64,000 nt of DNA from Mycolicibacterium tusciae (GTDB taxonomy: Bacteria > Actinomycetota > Actinomycetes > Mycobacteriales > Mycobacteriaceae): assembly GCF_002086795.1 (NCBI RefSeq), contig NZ_MVIM01000006.1, forward strand, positions 124,001 to 188,000, written 5' to 3'. Shown here piece after piece: positions 26,241 through 40,259 of this stretch (within the stretch, counting starts at the first letter, position 1; every line of letters begins with the position of its first letter). A program made the position numbers and the translations under genes. Below the pieces are notes generated by a model. That model was not told where the DNA came from. It made no database searches and saw only the letters and a program-made list of their open reading frames with translations.

Positions 26241-27683
26241 ATGACAGTAGAAATGGCTGCCCGAGCGCTCGATGTGGACCTCTTGGCCCGCGAACTGGGC
26301 AATTGGCGCACGTCCAGTCAAAGTGGACCCGCCTACCAGGGACTGGCCGACGCGATCCGGTTGCTGATCATCGACGGCCGGGTACCGGTCGGCGCACGAC
26401 TGCCCAGCGAGCGCACACTCGCCGATGCGCTGCGGGTTTCGCGCACGACGGTCACCGCCGCGTTCACACAACTTCGCGAGGACGGCTATCTCAACGCTCG
26501 TCGAGGGGCCAGAAGCACAACGGCACTGCCGGTCGCGCCCCCGGTCAGGAACGTCGCCTTGCCGACCGCACTGAGTCTGGCCGCGGCCGCCCTGTCCGCT
26601 CCCGCCGCAGCCGTCATGGAGGCGTTCGTCGACGCCACCCGCGACGTCACGCCGTACCTGCACGAACCGGGACATGAACTCGTCGGGGTGAGCACGCTGC
26701 GTCAGGCGATCGCTGAAAGATATTGCGAGCGTGGCCTTCCCACCGATCCCGACGAGGTGTTGGTGACGACGGGGGCGCTGCACGCGATCTCGTTGATCCT
26801 GACGACGTACGTGCAGCCGGGCGACCGCGTGCTGGTCGAGCAGCCCACCTATCACGGCGCACTGTCCGCCATCACCACCGCAGGGGCGCGACCGGTCCCG
26901 GTCGCGATGACCGACGCCGGCTGGGAGCTAGACGCCGTGCAGGCGGCGGTCCACCAGCTCGCGCCGAACCTTGCGTACTTCATCCCGGACAACCAGAACC
27001 CCACTGGGCTCACCATGCCGGTGGAGGACCGGAAACGCTTGGCCCGCATCATCGCCGAGACACGTACCCGCACGATCATCGACGAGACCATCCTCGACAT
27101 GTGGCTGAACGAGCCGATGCCGACTCCCCTGGCGGCGTTCATGACGACGCGACGCGACCTGGTCATGACTGTCGGCTCGATGTCGAAGTCGTTCTGGGGT
27201 GGATTGCGCGTCGGCTGGATCCGCGCCGAGCGCGCCACCATCGCGACGATCGCTGCGCTGCGGCCATCGATCGACATGGGCACCCCGGTGCTCGAACAAT
27301 TCGCCGCGGCAAGGCTTCTCGGCTCCCGCGAGGAAATCCTGCCTGAGCGCCGCGAGATCCTGCGGACCCGTCGCGCCCTGCTGCAGTCGCTGCTGAGTCG
27401 TCACCTACCCGACTGGGAACCCGGCACAGGAGTCGGCGGCATGTCGCTGTGGGTGCGCCTGCCCGCGCCGATGAGCACCGCGCTGTCGGCGGCCGCCTCG
27501 CGGCTGGGCCTCGAACTGCCCGCGGGGCCGCGCTTCGGGGTCGACGGGACGCTGGAACGATTCGTGCGCATCCCGTACGCGCTGCCCGAGGAGCAGCTCG
27601 CCGAGGCCATCGAATTGCTGGCCCGTGCGTGGCACAGCATCACCGGTTCGGCAGCGCCGGAGCCGACGACCGTCGTCGTCTAA
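26241..27683 (+). CDS. MocR-type (GntR-HTH / aminotransferase) regulator
   Basis: A 480-residue fusion of an N-terminal GntR winged helix (PSERTLADALRVSRTTVTAA about residue 55-80) with a class I aminotransferase fold that binds PLP. Effector-domain marks are PDNQNPTGLTM and the PLP lysine in GSMSKSFWGGLRVGWIR. ATG 26241 (MTVEMAARALDVDLLAREL) is preferred; the frame extends to TTG 26202, but that would place the start inside the repeat array. It is divergent from the YczE-like gene, its probable target, as in YczR-YczE pairs. Not at this place in M. tuberculosis. Confidence 0.92.
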   Translation: MTVEMAARALDVDLLARELGNWRTSSQSGPAYQGLADAIRLLIIDGRVPVGARLPSERTLADALRVSRTTVTAAFTQLREDGYLNARRGARSTTALPVAPPVRNVALPTALSLAAAALSAPAAAVMEAFVDATRDVTPYLHEPGHELVGVSTLRQAIAERYCERGLPTDPDEVLVTTGALHAISLILTTYVQPGDRVLVEQPTYHGALSAITTAGARPVPVAMTDAGWELDAVQAAVHQLAPNLAYFIPDNQNPTGLTMPVEDRKRLARIIAETRTRTIIDETILDMWLNEPMPTPLAAFMTTRRDLVMTVGSMSKSFWGGLRVGWIRAERATIATIAALRPSIDMGTPVLEQFAAARLLGSREEILPERREILRTRRALLQSLLSRHLPDWEPGTGVGGMSLWVRLPAPMSTALSAAASRLGLELPAGPRFGVDGTLERFVRIPYALPEEQLAEAIELLARAWHSITGSAAPEPTTVVV

Positions 27684-27800
27684 GCCGCCATCCGTGGGCC
27701 GTCGATCATGCCCCGAGTCACCACCGGCAATACGATGGCCCCCTGCATCATCATCGGCGAGCGCGCCGCGCAAATGATCAAGGACGCCCACGCGGCCTGA
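27684..27800 (+). pseudogene. C-terminal remnant of a GMC oxidoreductase
   Basis: Directly after the MocR stop the same frame reads 38 codons to TGA 27798-27800. The segment IMPRVTTGNTMAPCIIIGER, continuing AAQMIK, matches the extreme C-terminus of GMC oxidoreductases (choline-dehydrogenase type), where MP...GNT..P....GE+AA.(M/L)I is conserved and the Asn belongs to the active site. The rest of that gene is absent, so this is a deletion or replacement scar left beside the EthD gene. Family assignment is from the motif alone. Confidence 0.65.
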
Positions 27801-27812
27801 GAAAGGAAACAC

Positions 27813-28133
27813 ATGTCGGAAACCAAACTCACCGTTATTTACGACAACCCCACCAACCCTGAGGAATTCGAATCGGCTTACCAGGTCGAACAACTGGAGG
27901 CCGCCCGACGAATTCCCGGCCACCTTCGCCTCGAGGCCTCGAAGGTATGGCCCAAAGAGGACGGCAGCCCGACGCCGGCCTACCGCTGCATTGACCTGTA
28001 CTTCCCGGATTACGACAGCGCATGCGTAGCGGTCACCACGCCTGAGGCGCAGGGCTTCTTCGACGCCTTGAGCCGGCTGGCAACCGGGGGCGTGCGGGTG
28101 CTCATGTCAGACATCGAGGTTCGGGCCGTGTGA
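27813..28133 (+). CDS. EthD-family protein
   Basis: A 106-residue ferredoxin-like dimeric alpha/beta barrel protein. It has LTVIYDNPTNPEEFESAYQ, the conserved His in RIPGHLRLEASKV and YRCIDLYFPDYDSACVAV. A good ribosome site (GAAAGGAAACAC) precedes the ATG. EthD proteins accompany oxidative catabolic enzymes; the GMC oxidoreductase remnant just upstream suggests it once worked beside that enzyme. It is convergent with serB2. Confidence 0.83.
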   Translation: MSETKLTVIYDNPTNPEEFESAYQVEQLEAARRIPGHLRLEASKVWPKEDGSPTPAYRCIDLYFPDYDSACVAVTTPEAQGFFDALSRLATGGVRVLMSDIEVRAV

Positions 28134-28146
28134 CGCTCGGAAGCGC

Positions 28147-31267
<3,121 letters not shown>

Positions 31268-31340
31268 CTACAAACTGTCGTAAATGATTCGCGACACGGG
31301 CTGACCTGCCACGAGGTGCTCGGATGTTACCGTCGGCGGC

Positions 31341-32456
31341 GTGCTGATCAGCGGACCCCGCGCCGGCCTCGTGGCTGCTCGATCGTTGGGGTCGGCGGCG
31401 ATCGCGGCCGGGCTCACGATCACCGTTGTCACCGGCTGCGGGTCGCTGGGCGGAAACGCCGCCCCAGCCCCCGGCCAGCAATCCGTCGTCACGAGCACCA
31501 CGAAGATCGCCAGCGCGGGTGTACTCGGCAATCAGCGCAGGCCAGACGAATCTTGTGCACCCGAGCCCACACCCGTCGACCCCGGACCACCGGACCGCCG
31601 GGTCCGCCATGCGGCGGGTGAATCCGAGGTGCGGGCGGATCCGCAGCGCATCGTGGTGCTCTCCGGCGACCAGCTCGACACGTTGTGCGCGCTCGGTCTG
31701 CAGACGCGCATCGTGGCCGCCGCGCTCCCCGACGGCTCCAGCAGCCAACCGTCGTATCTGGGCAAGGTCATCCACGACGTGCCCGGGGCAGGCTCCCGCA
31801 GCGCACCCGATATCGATGCGATCAAGGCCGCGAACCCCGACCTGATCCTCGGCTCGCAGGCACAGACGCCCGACGATTTCGGTGAGCTGTCGGCGATCGC
31901 CCCCACGGTGTTCAGCGGCCCACCCGGCGGCGCGTGGCAGGACAACATGCGGACGGTCGGCGAAGCCACCGGTCGCCTCGACGCGGTGAACGGGCTCATC
32001 GATGGCTTCGAAGTGGCTGCCGACAAGATCGGCGCCGAGAACGACGCCACCCATTTTCAGGCGTCGGTCGTCCAGTTCACCGAGACGACGGCGCGAGTGT
32101 ATGGCACGGACAACTTCCCGGGCAGTGTGCTGGGAGCCGTCGGCGTCGATCGTCCTGCGGCACAACGGTTCAAAGACAAACCGTTCATCGAGATCGGTAT
32201 CACCGACACCGACTTGGACAACTCGCCCGACTTCTCCGCGGCCGACGGCGACATCGTCTACCTCTCGTTCGACTCCCCCGCGGCCAAAGAGCGGGCGCCG
32301 CGCGTGATGGAAAGCGATGCGTGGCGGAAGCTGTCGGCCAACCGCGACAACCGGATCTTCGCGGTCAACAACGAGGTGTGGCAGACCGGCGAAGGCATTG
32401 TCGCCGCCCGCGGAATCCTCGCGGACCTTCCGTGGATCAACGCTCCGATCAATTAG
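31341..32456 (+). CDS. fecB: FecB-type iron/heme-binding lipoprotein
   Basis: Periplasmic substrate-binding lipoprotein of the Fe3+-siderophore/heme ABC class, homologue of Rv3044. From GTG 31341 it has 371 residues with a lipobox VTGC near residue 33, a spacer of about 60 residues, then two lobes: RIVVLSGDQLDTLCALGL with PDIDAIKAANPDLILGSQ, and later VYLSFDSPAAKERAPRVM and NNEVWQTGEGIVAARGIL. Divergent from ctaD with 160 bp between. No IdeR/Fur-like box was recognised there. No permease gene is adjacent. Confidence 0.9.
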   Translation: MLISGPRAGLVAARSLGSAAIAAGLTITVVTGCGSLGGNAAPAPGQQSVVTSTTKIASAGVLGNQRRPDESCAPEPTPVDPGPPDRRVRHAAGESEVRADPQRIVVLSGDQLDTLCALGLQTRIVAAALPDGSSSQPSYLGKVIHDVPGAGSRSAPDIDAIKAANPDLILGSQAQTPDDFGELSAIAPTVFSGPPGGAWQDNMRTVGEATGRLDAVNGLIDGFEVAADKIGAENDATHFQASVVQFTETTARVYGTDNFPGSVLGAVGVDRPAAQRFKDKPFIEIGITDTDLDNSPDFSAADGDIVYLSFDSPAAKERAPRVMESDAWRKLSANRDNRIFAVNNEVWQTGEGIVAARGILADLPWINAPIN

Positions 32457-32457
32457 C

Positions 32458-32742
32458 GTGGCGCAGATGTTCCACATCTTGAAGTCCACCTATCTGCAAC
32501 CGCCCGACGTCGTCAACGAGACCAGGCCCGCCCATCTGGAGTGGCTGAAGGGCGAGGTTGCCGCCGGCCGCATCGTGCTGGCGGGGCGCCTGGAGGACGA
32601 GTCCGGGGCAATCCTGATCACAGGCGACCTCAGCGCCGAGGAGGCGCAGTCCATCGTCGACCACGATCCCTACACGGCCGCCGAGGTGGCTCGGTATGAG
32701 CAATTGGCGTTCAACGGGGCCTTCCGTGCTCCAGGACTGTAG
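32458..32742 (+). CDS. YciI-like protein
   Basis: Small (94-residue) ferredoxin-like dimeric protein of the YciI family: FHILKSTYLQPPDVV, HLEWLKGEVAAGRIVLAGRL, and the conserved DPYTAAEVARYE with the Asp-Pro and a His two residues earlier (VDHDP). It starts at GTG 32458, one base after the fecB stop; ATG 32467 is an alternative, and neither has a good ribosome site, so coupling to fecB is likely. The YciI fold is linked to isomerase or binding roles; the function here is unknown. Confidence 0.82.
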   Translation: MAQMFHILKSTYLQPPDVVNETRPAHLEWLKGEVAAGRIVLAGRLEDESGAILITGDLSAEEAQSIVDHDPYTAAEVARYEQLAFNGAFRAPGL

Positions 32743-32859
32743 GAACTAACTCACAGTTTCGGCGGGAAGATCGAGGTCGATTCAGCCGTTTGCCTGAGGG
32801 TAGGCCGCATTGTCGCGGCGAATTTCTCTTGTGATTACCCAAGGTGGAAGGCCGTTTTC

Positions 32860-33909
32860 ATGACCACAGTTTCCGCATACGCCGCCACGTCGGCCACCGA
32901 GCCGCTGACCAAGACCACCATCACACGTCGCAACGTCGGACCGCACGACGTGGCATTCGACATCCATTTCGCCGGCATCTGTCACTCCGACATCCACACC
33001 GTGAAATCCGAGTGGGGTACCCCGAACTATCCGGTCGTGCCCGGCCATGAGATCGCCGGTGTCGTGACCGAGGTCGGTCCGGACGTGACCAAGTTCAAGG
33101 TGGGCGATCGGGTCGGCGTCGGCTGCTTCGTCGACAGCTGTCGGGAGTGCCCCAGCTGTCGCGCGGGCGAGGAGCAGTACTGCACCAACCCAGGCATGGT
33201 GGGCACCTACAACGCGATCGGCCGTGACGGTGAGCCGACGCAGGGCGGGTACAGCGGCGCGATCGTCGTCGACGAGAACTACGTACTGAGCATCCCCGAC
33301 AGCTTGCCGCTGGATGCCGCCGCACCGCTACTGTGCGCGGGCATCACGCTGTATTCGCCGTTGCGACACTGGAATGCGGGCCCGGGTACCAGCGTGGCGG
33401 TCGTCGGCCTCGGCGGCCTTGGCCATATGGGCGTCAAGCTCGCGCATGCGATGGGCGCGAAGGTAACGGTGTTGAGCCAGTCGCTGAAGAAGATGGAGGA
33501 CGGTCTGCGGTTGGGTGCTGACGAGTACTACGCGACGTCCGATCCGACGACGTTCGAAACATTGGCCGGCTCCTTCGACCTTATTCTCAACACGGTCTCG
33601 GCGAACCTCGATCTGAATGCCTATCTGGGCCTGTTGAAGCCCGATGGCACCTTGGTGGAACTCGGGATGCCCGAGCATCCCATGACCCTGTCGGCGCCGC
33701 TCCTGGTCAGCGCGCGACGTCGGCTCGCGGGTTCGATGATCGGCGGCATCGCCGAGACGCAGGAGATGCTGAACTTCTGCGCCGAGCGTGACGTGCGGCC
33801 CGAAATCGAGCTCATCACACCGGATTACATCAACGAGGCGTACCAACGGGTGCTGGCCAGCGATGTCCGCTACCGGTTCGTGATCGATACGGAGTCACTG
33901 CGCGGCTAG
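32860..33909 (+). CDS. adhC: Zinc-dependent NADP alcohol dehydrogenase AdhC
   Basis: MDR-family alcohol/cinnamyl-aldehyde-type dehydrogenase, homologue of Rv3045; 349 residues. Catalytic zinc ligands lie in [11 protein letters not shown] and [10 protein letters not shown], the structural zinc in [20 protein letters not shown] and the nucleotide fold in [20 protein letters not shown]. The ATG has GGAAGG eight bases upstream. It reduces aldehydes in the family; physiological substrate not readable. It is convergent with the LAL gene (10 bp). Confidence 0.94.
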   Translation: MTTVSAYAATSATEPLTKTTITRRNVGPHDVAFDIHFAGICHSDIHTVKSEWGTPNYPVVPGHEIAGVVTEVGPDVTKFKVGDRVGVGCFVDSCRECPSCRAGEEQYCTNPGMVGTYNAIGRDGEPTQGGYSGAIVVDENYVLSIPDSLPLDAAAPLLCAGITLYSPLRHWNAGPGTSVAVVGLGGLGHMGVKLAHAMGAKVTVLSQSLKKMEDGLRLGADEYYATSDPTTFETLAGSFDLILNTVSANLDLNAYLGLLKPDGTLVELGMPEHPMTLSAPLLVSARRRLAGSMIGGIAETQEMLNFCAERDVRPEIELITPDYINEAYQRVLASDVRYRFVIDTESLRG

Positions 33910-33919
33910 ATACCTGCCG

Positions 33920-36736
33920 TTACACGCCTCGTGAATCAGGGTCTTCGCTGGTATTGAGGTCCGTCAGGCGCAAATGAAGTTGGGCCCGGGATCGGATACC
34001 GAGCTTGCGATAGATGTTGCTGAGGTTCATTTCGACGGTCTTGGGAGACACGAAAAGGTGTGCCGCGATTTCGCGGTTCGTCATACCTTCGGCGGCGCGC
34101 TGGGCGACACGCTCCTCGGCCGGCGTGAGGCCGATTCCTCCCGACCGCGTGCCCCTGAGTCGGGATAGTTCGGCGCGTGCACGTTGCGCCCAGAGTGGTG
34201 CGCCGATCTGTTCGAACGTGCACAGCGCGGCTTCCACGGAGGCCTGTGCCGCCTGCTTGCGACGTCGGCGTCGCTGTATTTGGCCGACTATCAGCTGAGT
34301 ACGCGCCTCCTCGAACGGCATCGGCAGCTCTCGGTGATGGTCCAGCGCGGCCCGGGCGGACGATTCCGCCGCGTCCAGATCGCCGCTTGCCGCCTGCAAC
34401 TGGCTGCGTCCACGCGCGGCGGTGAAGAGCATCCACGGCCGACTGAGCCGACGACCATTTTCTTCGAGCGCGTCGATCAAAGGCCGCGCTTCATCCAGGC
34501 GGCCCATCCCGGCGAGCGCTTCGATGGCATCGGGAAGGTAGCCGCCGCCCACCATTTCGGTGCCGTGCTCGCGATCGAATGTGGCCAGTAGCGGTCGAAG
34601 GCTGTACAATGTCGCGGCGTAGTCGCCCGTCGATACGTTGACGAAGCCGAGGCTGACTGTGGGCGGCCCGGCCAGATAATGTCCACCTGTCTCGTGTGCC
34701 AAGGCGATGGCGCTGGTTGCCGCTAGACGCGCGTCGTCGACGCGGCCCGTATAGGCGGCGACCGCAGCCTGGCATGTCAGCGCGGATAGGCGCGCACTGT
34801 GACCGCCTAGTTGCTCGGCGCGCTGGGCGACGTCGTCGGCGATCACGGCCGCGTCCTGATAGTCGCCCAACCAGATGCTGATGGTCGTCGCGTGAGTGTC
34901 AATCCATAATGCGTCGATCTCATTGCCGCGGTCGGCCGCTTGCTGTTTGAGAACCCGCATATGACGCCGCGCCGATTCGAGACGACCGAGTCCCGCGTCT
35001 GTCACGGCTTTGATGGCGTCCGCCCGCGTGTGTACATGGGCGGGATGGGAGTCGCCTTGCAGCTCAATGGCTTCGGACAGAGCGCGATCGGCAAGACCCC
35101 GCCCGTACAGGAAGTGCATATTGACCCACAGCGCGCGCGCCTGGCTCCGCAGCGCCGGGTCGGACAGTTGATCGGCGAGTTCAATGGCTTCGCGCGCGTA
35201 CGCAAGTGATTCTTCGCATTTTCCGGCGACGCCGATGGCCGGTGCGAGCAGCATCAGCGCCTGCAGCCGGAGTGCGGGGCTATCGTCGGCCTGGCCCAGG
35301 CTTTCGGTGAGCGCGTCCACCGCTGCGGTGTAGGAGCCATCGTATCCGTCGATGGCACCGCGAAGCATCACTGCCGCTCCGCGTAGAACGCCGGGTGGCA
35401 GGCTGTCGGCGACTTTGTCGAGATGGCCGCGCGCGGCGGCGATGGAACCGGCTTCAAAGTGATTACGCGCGGCCAACATTCGACGTATCGGGTTGTCGCC
35501 GCCGAGCCCGATGGCTAGCTCGATCAGTTCCGCCGCCGCGGTCGGAGCACCCTGGTCGCGCGTCGTGGCGGCCGCGGCGTCAAGCGCTTCAAGAGTCGCA
35601 GGGTCGGCGCTGGATGCCGCCGATGCCAGATGGCGCGCCTTGAGCTCCGGCGGCTCGACGATGTCAGCCAGGCGACGATGCATCTCGCGACGGTCGCCGG
35701 ACTCAGCACCGGTGTAGACACCTGTCGCCAGAAGCGGATGCGAGAAATGAATGCTGTTGCCGATGATCGAGACGATGCGCGCTACGTCGCCGCGTTCCAG
35801 CACTTCGACCACACGTTGTTCTTCGACTTCAGTTGCCCTGGATACCAACGCTACCGTCGGCTTCGGCGAACAGGCGGCGGCCAGCAGCAGCGTCTCTGCT
35901 TGCTGATCAAGACCCTTCAGCTGCGTCTCGACCATCGCCGCCAAGGTCTCCGGCAATCGATCGTCGAGTCCTCGGCCGTCGTCAACGGCTCGGGCGAGTT
36001 CAAGCGCGTAAAGCGGGTTACCCCCGGATATCTCGTAGATGCGCTGCAACTGGGCGCGCGTGAAGGCCCGTTCCTGTCGGCGGGCCATCAACGCGTCCAC
36101 ACCGCGGCGGGCCAGCGGAGCCATTCGCATCCGGCGGACGACATCCGGACGTCGCATCTGTAGCCACGAGGACGAATCGGGAAATGCGGAGCCTCCTGTG
36201 CGTGCGGTGGCAAGTATGCCGATCGACCCCTTGATCCGCCGCGCCACGAAGCGGATGGCGGCGCTGCTCGGCGTGTCCAGCCACGGCACGTCGTCGATGG
36301 CGATCAACACCGGCGCACGCTCCTCGAGCCGCTGCACCACTGAATATAGAGCCGCCGCTGACGCCCGTTCGTCGGGAACAACGGGGGCAGCGCTGCCGCG
36401 CAGCAAGAGTTGATCCAGCGCCGCTCGCTGAACCGACGGCAGGTCGGCGAACACATCGACGTCGACATCTGCCAGCAAGTCCGCCAGTGCCGCAAACGCG
36501 AAGTTCACCTCGCCGGGCGAGCCATGCGCCGCAAGCACCTGGAAGCCCTCGGCGTGGGCAAATTCGATAGCGTCGCGGTACAACGTGGTCTTGCCGATAC
36601 CGGCTTCGCCTTCGACAAACAGTCCGACCGGGCCGGCAGCCAGATTGGCCAGCAATGCCACGACGGACTTCCACTCTGTCGCGCGCACTGCCGAGCTCAC
36701 GAGGTCGCCCTCGCGCGACTCCTCACCCCGAGTCAC
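33920..36736 (-). CDS. Large ATP-binding LuxR-type regulator (LAL)
   Basis: A regulator of about 938 residues (GTG 36734-36736; GTG 36698-36700 with GAGGG upstream is an alternative). Order: AAA/NACHT-like ATPase with Walker A VEGEAGIGKTTLYRD and Walker B PVLIAIDDVPWLD, a long all-helical TPR-like section of about 450 residues, and a C-terminal LuxR helix-turn-helix LTPAEERVAQRAAEGMTNRE continuing IAAHLFVSPKTVE. LAL proteins sense a ligand through the ATPase/TPR part and switch on a catabolic or stress operon. Its neighbours are the convergent adhC and the divergent cutinase, which may be its target. Confidence 0.93.
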   Translation of the reverse strand: MTRGEESREGDLVSSAVRATEWKSVVALLANLAAGPVGLFVEGEAGIGKTTLYRDAIEFAHAEGFQVLAAHGSPGEVNFAFAALADLLADVDVDVFADLPSVQRAALDQLLLRGSAAPVVPDERASAAALYSVVQRLEERAPVLIAIDDVPWLDTPSSAAIRFVARRIKGSIGILATARTGGSAFPDSSSWLQMRRPDVVRRMRMAPLARRGVDALMARRQERAFTRAQLQRIYEISGGNPLYALELARAVDDGRGLDDRLPETLAAMVETQLKGLDQQAETLLLAAACSPKPTVALVSRATEVEEQRVVEVLERGDVARIVSIIGNSIHFSHPLLATGVYTGAESGDRREMHRRLADIVEPPELKARHLASAASSADPATLEALDAAAATTRDQGAPTAAAELIELAIGLGGDNPIRRMLAARNHFEAGSIAAARGHLDKVADSLPPGVLRGAAVMLRGAIDGYDGSYTAAVDALTESLGQADDSPALRLQALMLLAPAIGVAGKCEESLAYAREAIELADQLSDPALRSQARALWVNMHFLYGRGLADRALSEAIELQGDSHPAHVHTRADAIKAVTDAGLGRLESARRHMRVLKQQAADRGNEIDALWIDTHATTISIWLGDYQDAAVIADDVAQRAEQLGGHSARLSALTCQAAVAAYTGRVDDARLAATSAIALAHETGGHYLAGPPTVSLGFVNVSTGDYAATLYSLRPLLATFDREHGTEMVGGGYLPDAIEALAGMGRLDEARPLIDALEENGRRLSRPWMLFTAARGRSQLQAASGDLDAAESSARAALDHHRELPMPFEEARTQLIVGQIQRRRRRKQAAQASVEAALCTFEQIGAPLWAQRARAELSRLRGTRSGGIGLTPAEERVAQRAAEGMTNREIAAHLFVSPKTVEMNLSNIYRKLGIRSRAQLHLRLTDLNTSEDPDSRGV

Positions 36737-36903
36737 AGCGTCGGTGACCTCCCCGCGCCGGTATGTCGTACAGCGCCGAGCGCCGTACCCGATGTGGGGT
36801 AACCCTAAGGCACCCGCGCTGGGAGTTTCCTGGAACGACTGTCGGCTATTAAAGGCGCGAGGGCGCGACGTAACGTACGCCGACCGCGGCACGAAGATCA
36901 TTC

Positions 36904-38519
<1,616 letters not shown>

Positions 38520-38567
38520 TCACCTGGTCTTCTAGGACTTGGCTATAGAGCTGCTATAGCACCCTCA

Positions 38568-38615
38568 ACACTACAACTGGGGTCCGACTTTCGACCGCAA
38601 CACAACATCTTGTTT
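38568..38615 (-). promoter_or_regulatory. Tandem NrdR boxes upstream of nrdF2
   Basis: ACACTACAACTGGGGT (38568-38583) and ACACAACATCTTGTTT (38600-38615) match the NrdR-box form ACACWATATATWGTGT at 11 and 13 of 16 positions. Their centres are 32 bp apart, three helical turns, the usual spacing for paired NrdR sites. The right-hand box ends 15 bp before the FMO stop. Confidence 0.6.
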
Positions 38616-38630
38616 TGGCGTGTCGCGAAG

Positions 38631-40151
38631 CTACACGGCTACGTGGCTGCTCGCGTCCAGAAATTCGTACTCCGACGTGTCGAAACGACGAGTGGCCAGC
38701 CAGTACTGCCATGTCATCCCGCTCCACAGCGTGCGGTTGACGCCGTGTTCATCCATGTACCAGCTGCGGCACCCGCCGGTGTTCCAAACCGTGCCCGCCA
38801 GGTCGCGCTGCAACTCGTCGTTGTACGCGTCCTGGGCGGCCCGCGTCGGCGCCAACGCCTGCGCGCCCTTCTTGTCGACGGCCGCGATCGCATGCGCCGC
38901 ATACCGGATCTGCGACTCGATCATGAACACCACGGAGTTGTGCCCGAGCGCGGTATTTGGCCCGAGCAGGAAGAACAAGTTCGGCATGTCGGCGATCGTG
39001 ATGCCGCGCAGTGCGGCGATACCCTCACGATTCCACCGGTCGACGAGGTCTTCACCGCGGGGACCCTTGATATCGACGTAGGTGTAGGAGTCGGTGACGT
39101 GAAAGCCGGTGGCGGACACCACGACATCGACCTCACGTTCGGTGCCGTCGCTTGCGACGATGCCGGTCTTGGTGAACCGCGCGATGCCGTCGGTGATGAC
39201 CTCGGTCTTCGGGTCGGCGATGCCCTTGTAGTAGGTGTCGGAGTTAAGGATGCGCTTGCAGCCGGCGCGGTAGTTCGGAGTCAACTTCTTGCGCAGCACG
39301 GGGTCTTTGACGGAGCGCCGAATGTTGGCCTTTCCCATCAGTTCACCGAGTTTGAGTAGCCGCGGCTGCTTTGTCATCGCGAAGCCGACACCCTCATGGA
39401 TCCAGTAGATTCCGGCGCGCATCGCCGCACGCGTGCCCGGCACGTAGGTGAACACCTGCCGCATCCACCGCGGGATCGGATTGTTCGGTCGGGGCATCAC
39501 CCACGCGGGAGTACGCTGGTAAAGCTGAAGCGCCGCAACGTCCTTCACGATCTCGGGCACAATCTGGATGGCGCTGGCACCCGTCCCGATCACCGCGACG
39601 CGCTTACCGGTCAGATCGACGCTGTGGTCCCATTGCGCGGAGTGGAAGACCGCACCCTCGAACTCGTTGAGCCCCTCGAACTCCGGGATGAGCGGGATGT
39701 GCAATCCCCCGGCGCCGGAGATGAGGAACTGAGCAACGAACTCGCGGCCATCCTTCGTGAAGGCGTGCCAGCGCATCTCCTCGTCGTCCCAGTGCGCCCG
39801 GTCTACGTGGGAGTTGAACTGGATGTAGCGCCGCAGCCCGTACTTGTTCGTCACACCTTGCAGGTAATCCTGGATTTCCGGCTGAAACGACCACATGTGC
39901 GACCAGTCGGGCTTGGGCTCGAACGAGAACGAGTACATGTGCGACGGGATGTCACACGCGCAGCCGGGATAGGTGTTGTCGCGCCACGTGCCGCCGATGT
40001 CGTCGGCCTTTTCCAGGATCACGAAGTCCACGTTCTGCTGCTGCAACGCGATGGCCATCCCCAGACCGGAAAACCCCGAGCCGATGATCAGCGCGCGGGT
40101 GTGCACCGGCTGGGCGGCTGTTACCTCTGGCGTGTCCTGCGCCATCGTCAT
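38631..40151 (-). CDS. Flavin-containing (Baeyer-Villiger-type) monooxygenase
   Basis: Homologue of Rv3049c; FAD- and NADPH-dependent enzyme that inserts one oxygen into ketones, sulfides or similar substrates. The 506-residue protein has the FAD fold ALIIGSGFSGLGMAIALQ, DIGGTWRDNTYPGCACDIPS (BVMO type I style), the BVMO fingerprint FEGAVFHSAQW, and the NADPH fold RVAVIGTGASAIQIVPEI. GGAG lies eight bases before the ATG. The substrate is unknown. Confidence 0.92.
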   Translation of the reverse strand: MTMAQDTPEVTAAQPVHTRALIIGSGFSGLGMAIALQQQNVDFVILEKADDIGGTWRDNTYPGCACDIPSHMYSFSFEPKPDWSHMWSFQPEIQDYLQGVTNKYGLRRYIQFNSHVDRAHWDDEEMRWHAFTKDGREFVAQFLISGAGGLHIPLIPEFEGLNEFEGAVFHSAQWDHSVDLTGKRVAVIGTGASAIQIVPEIVKDVAALQLYQRTPAWVMPRPNNPIPRWMRQVFTYVPGTRAAMRAGIYWIHEGVGFAMTKQPRLLKLGELMGKANIRRSVKDPVLRKKLTPNYRAGCKRILNSDTYYKGIADPKTEVITDGIARFTKTGIVASDGTEREVDVVVSATGFHVTDSYTYVDIKGPRGEDLVDRWNREGIAALRGITIADMPNLFFLLGPNTALGHNSVVFMIESQIRYAAHAIAAVDKKGAQALAPTRAAQDAYNDELQRDLAGTVWNTGGCRSWYMDEHGVNRTLWSGMTWQYWLATRRFDTSEYEFLDASSHVAV

Positions 40152-40259
40152 GTCTTGGACTCCATTTCCTGGGAACGCCGGTACCGGATACTTTAGCCAG
40201 TGTCCGCATTGCGGCCCAGGGTGTCAACGCACGACGGCGGCGGGAAGTTGCCACCGGCG

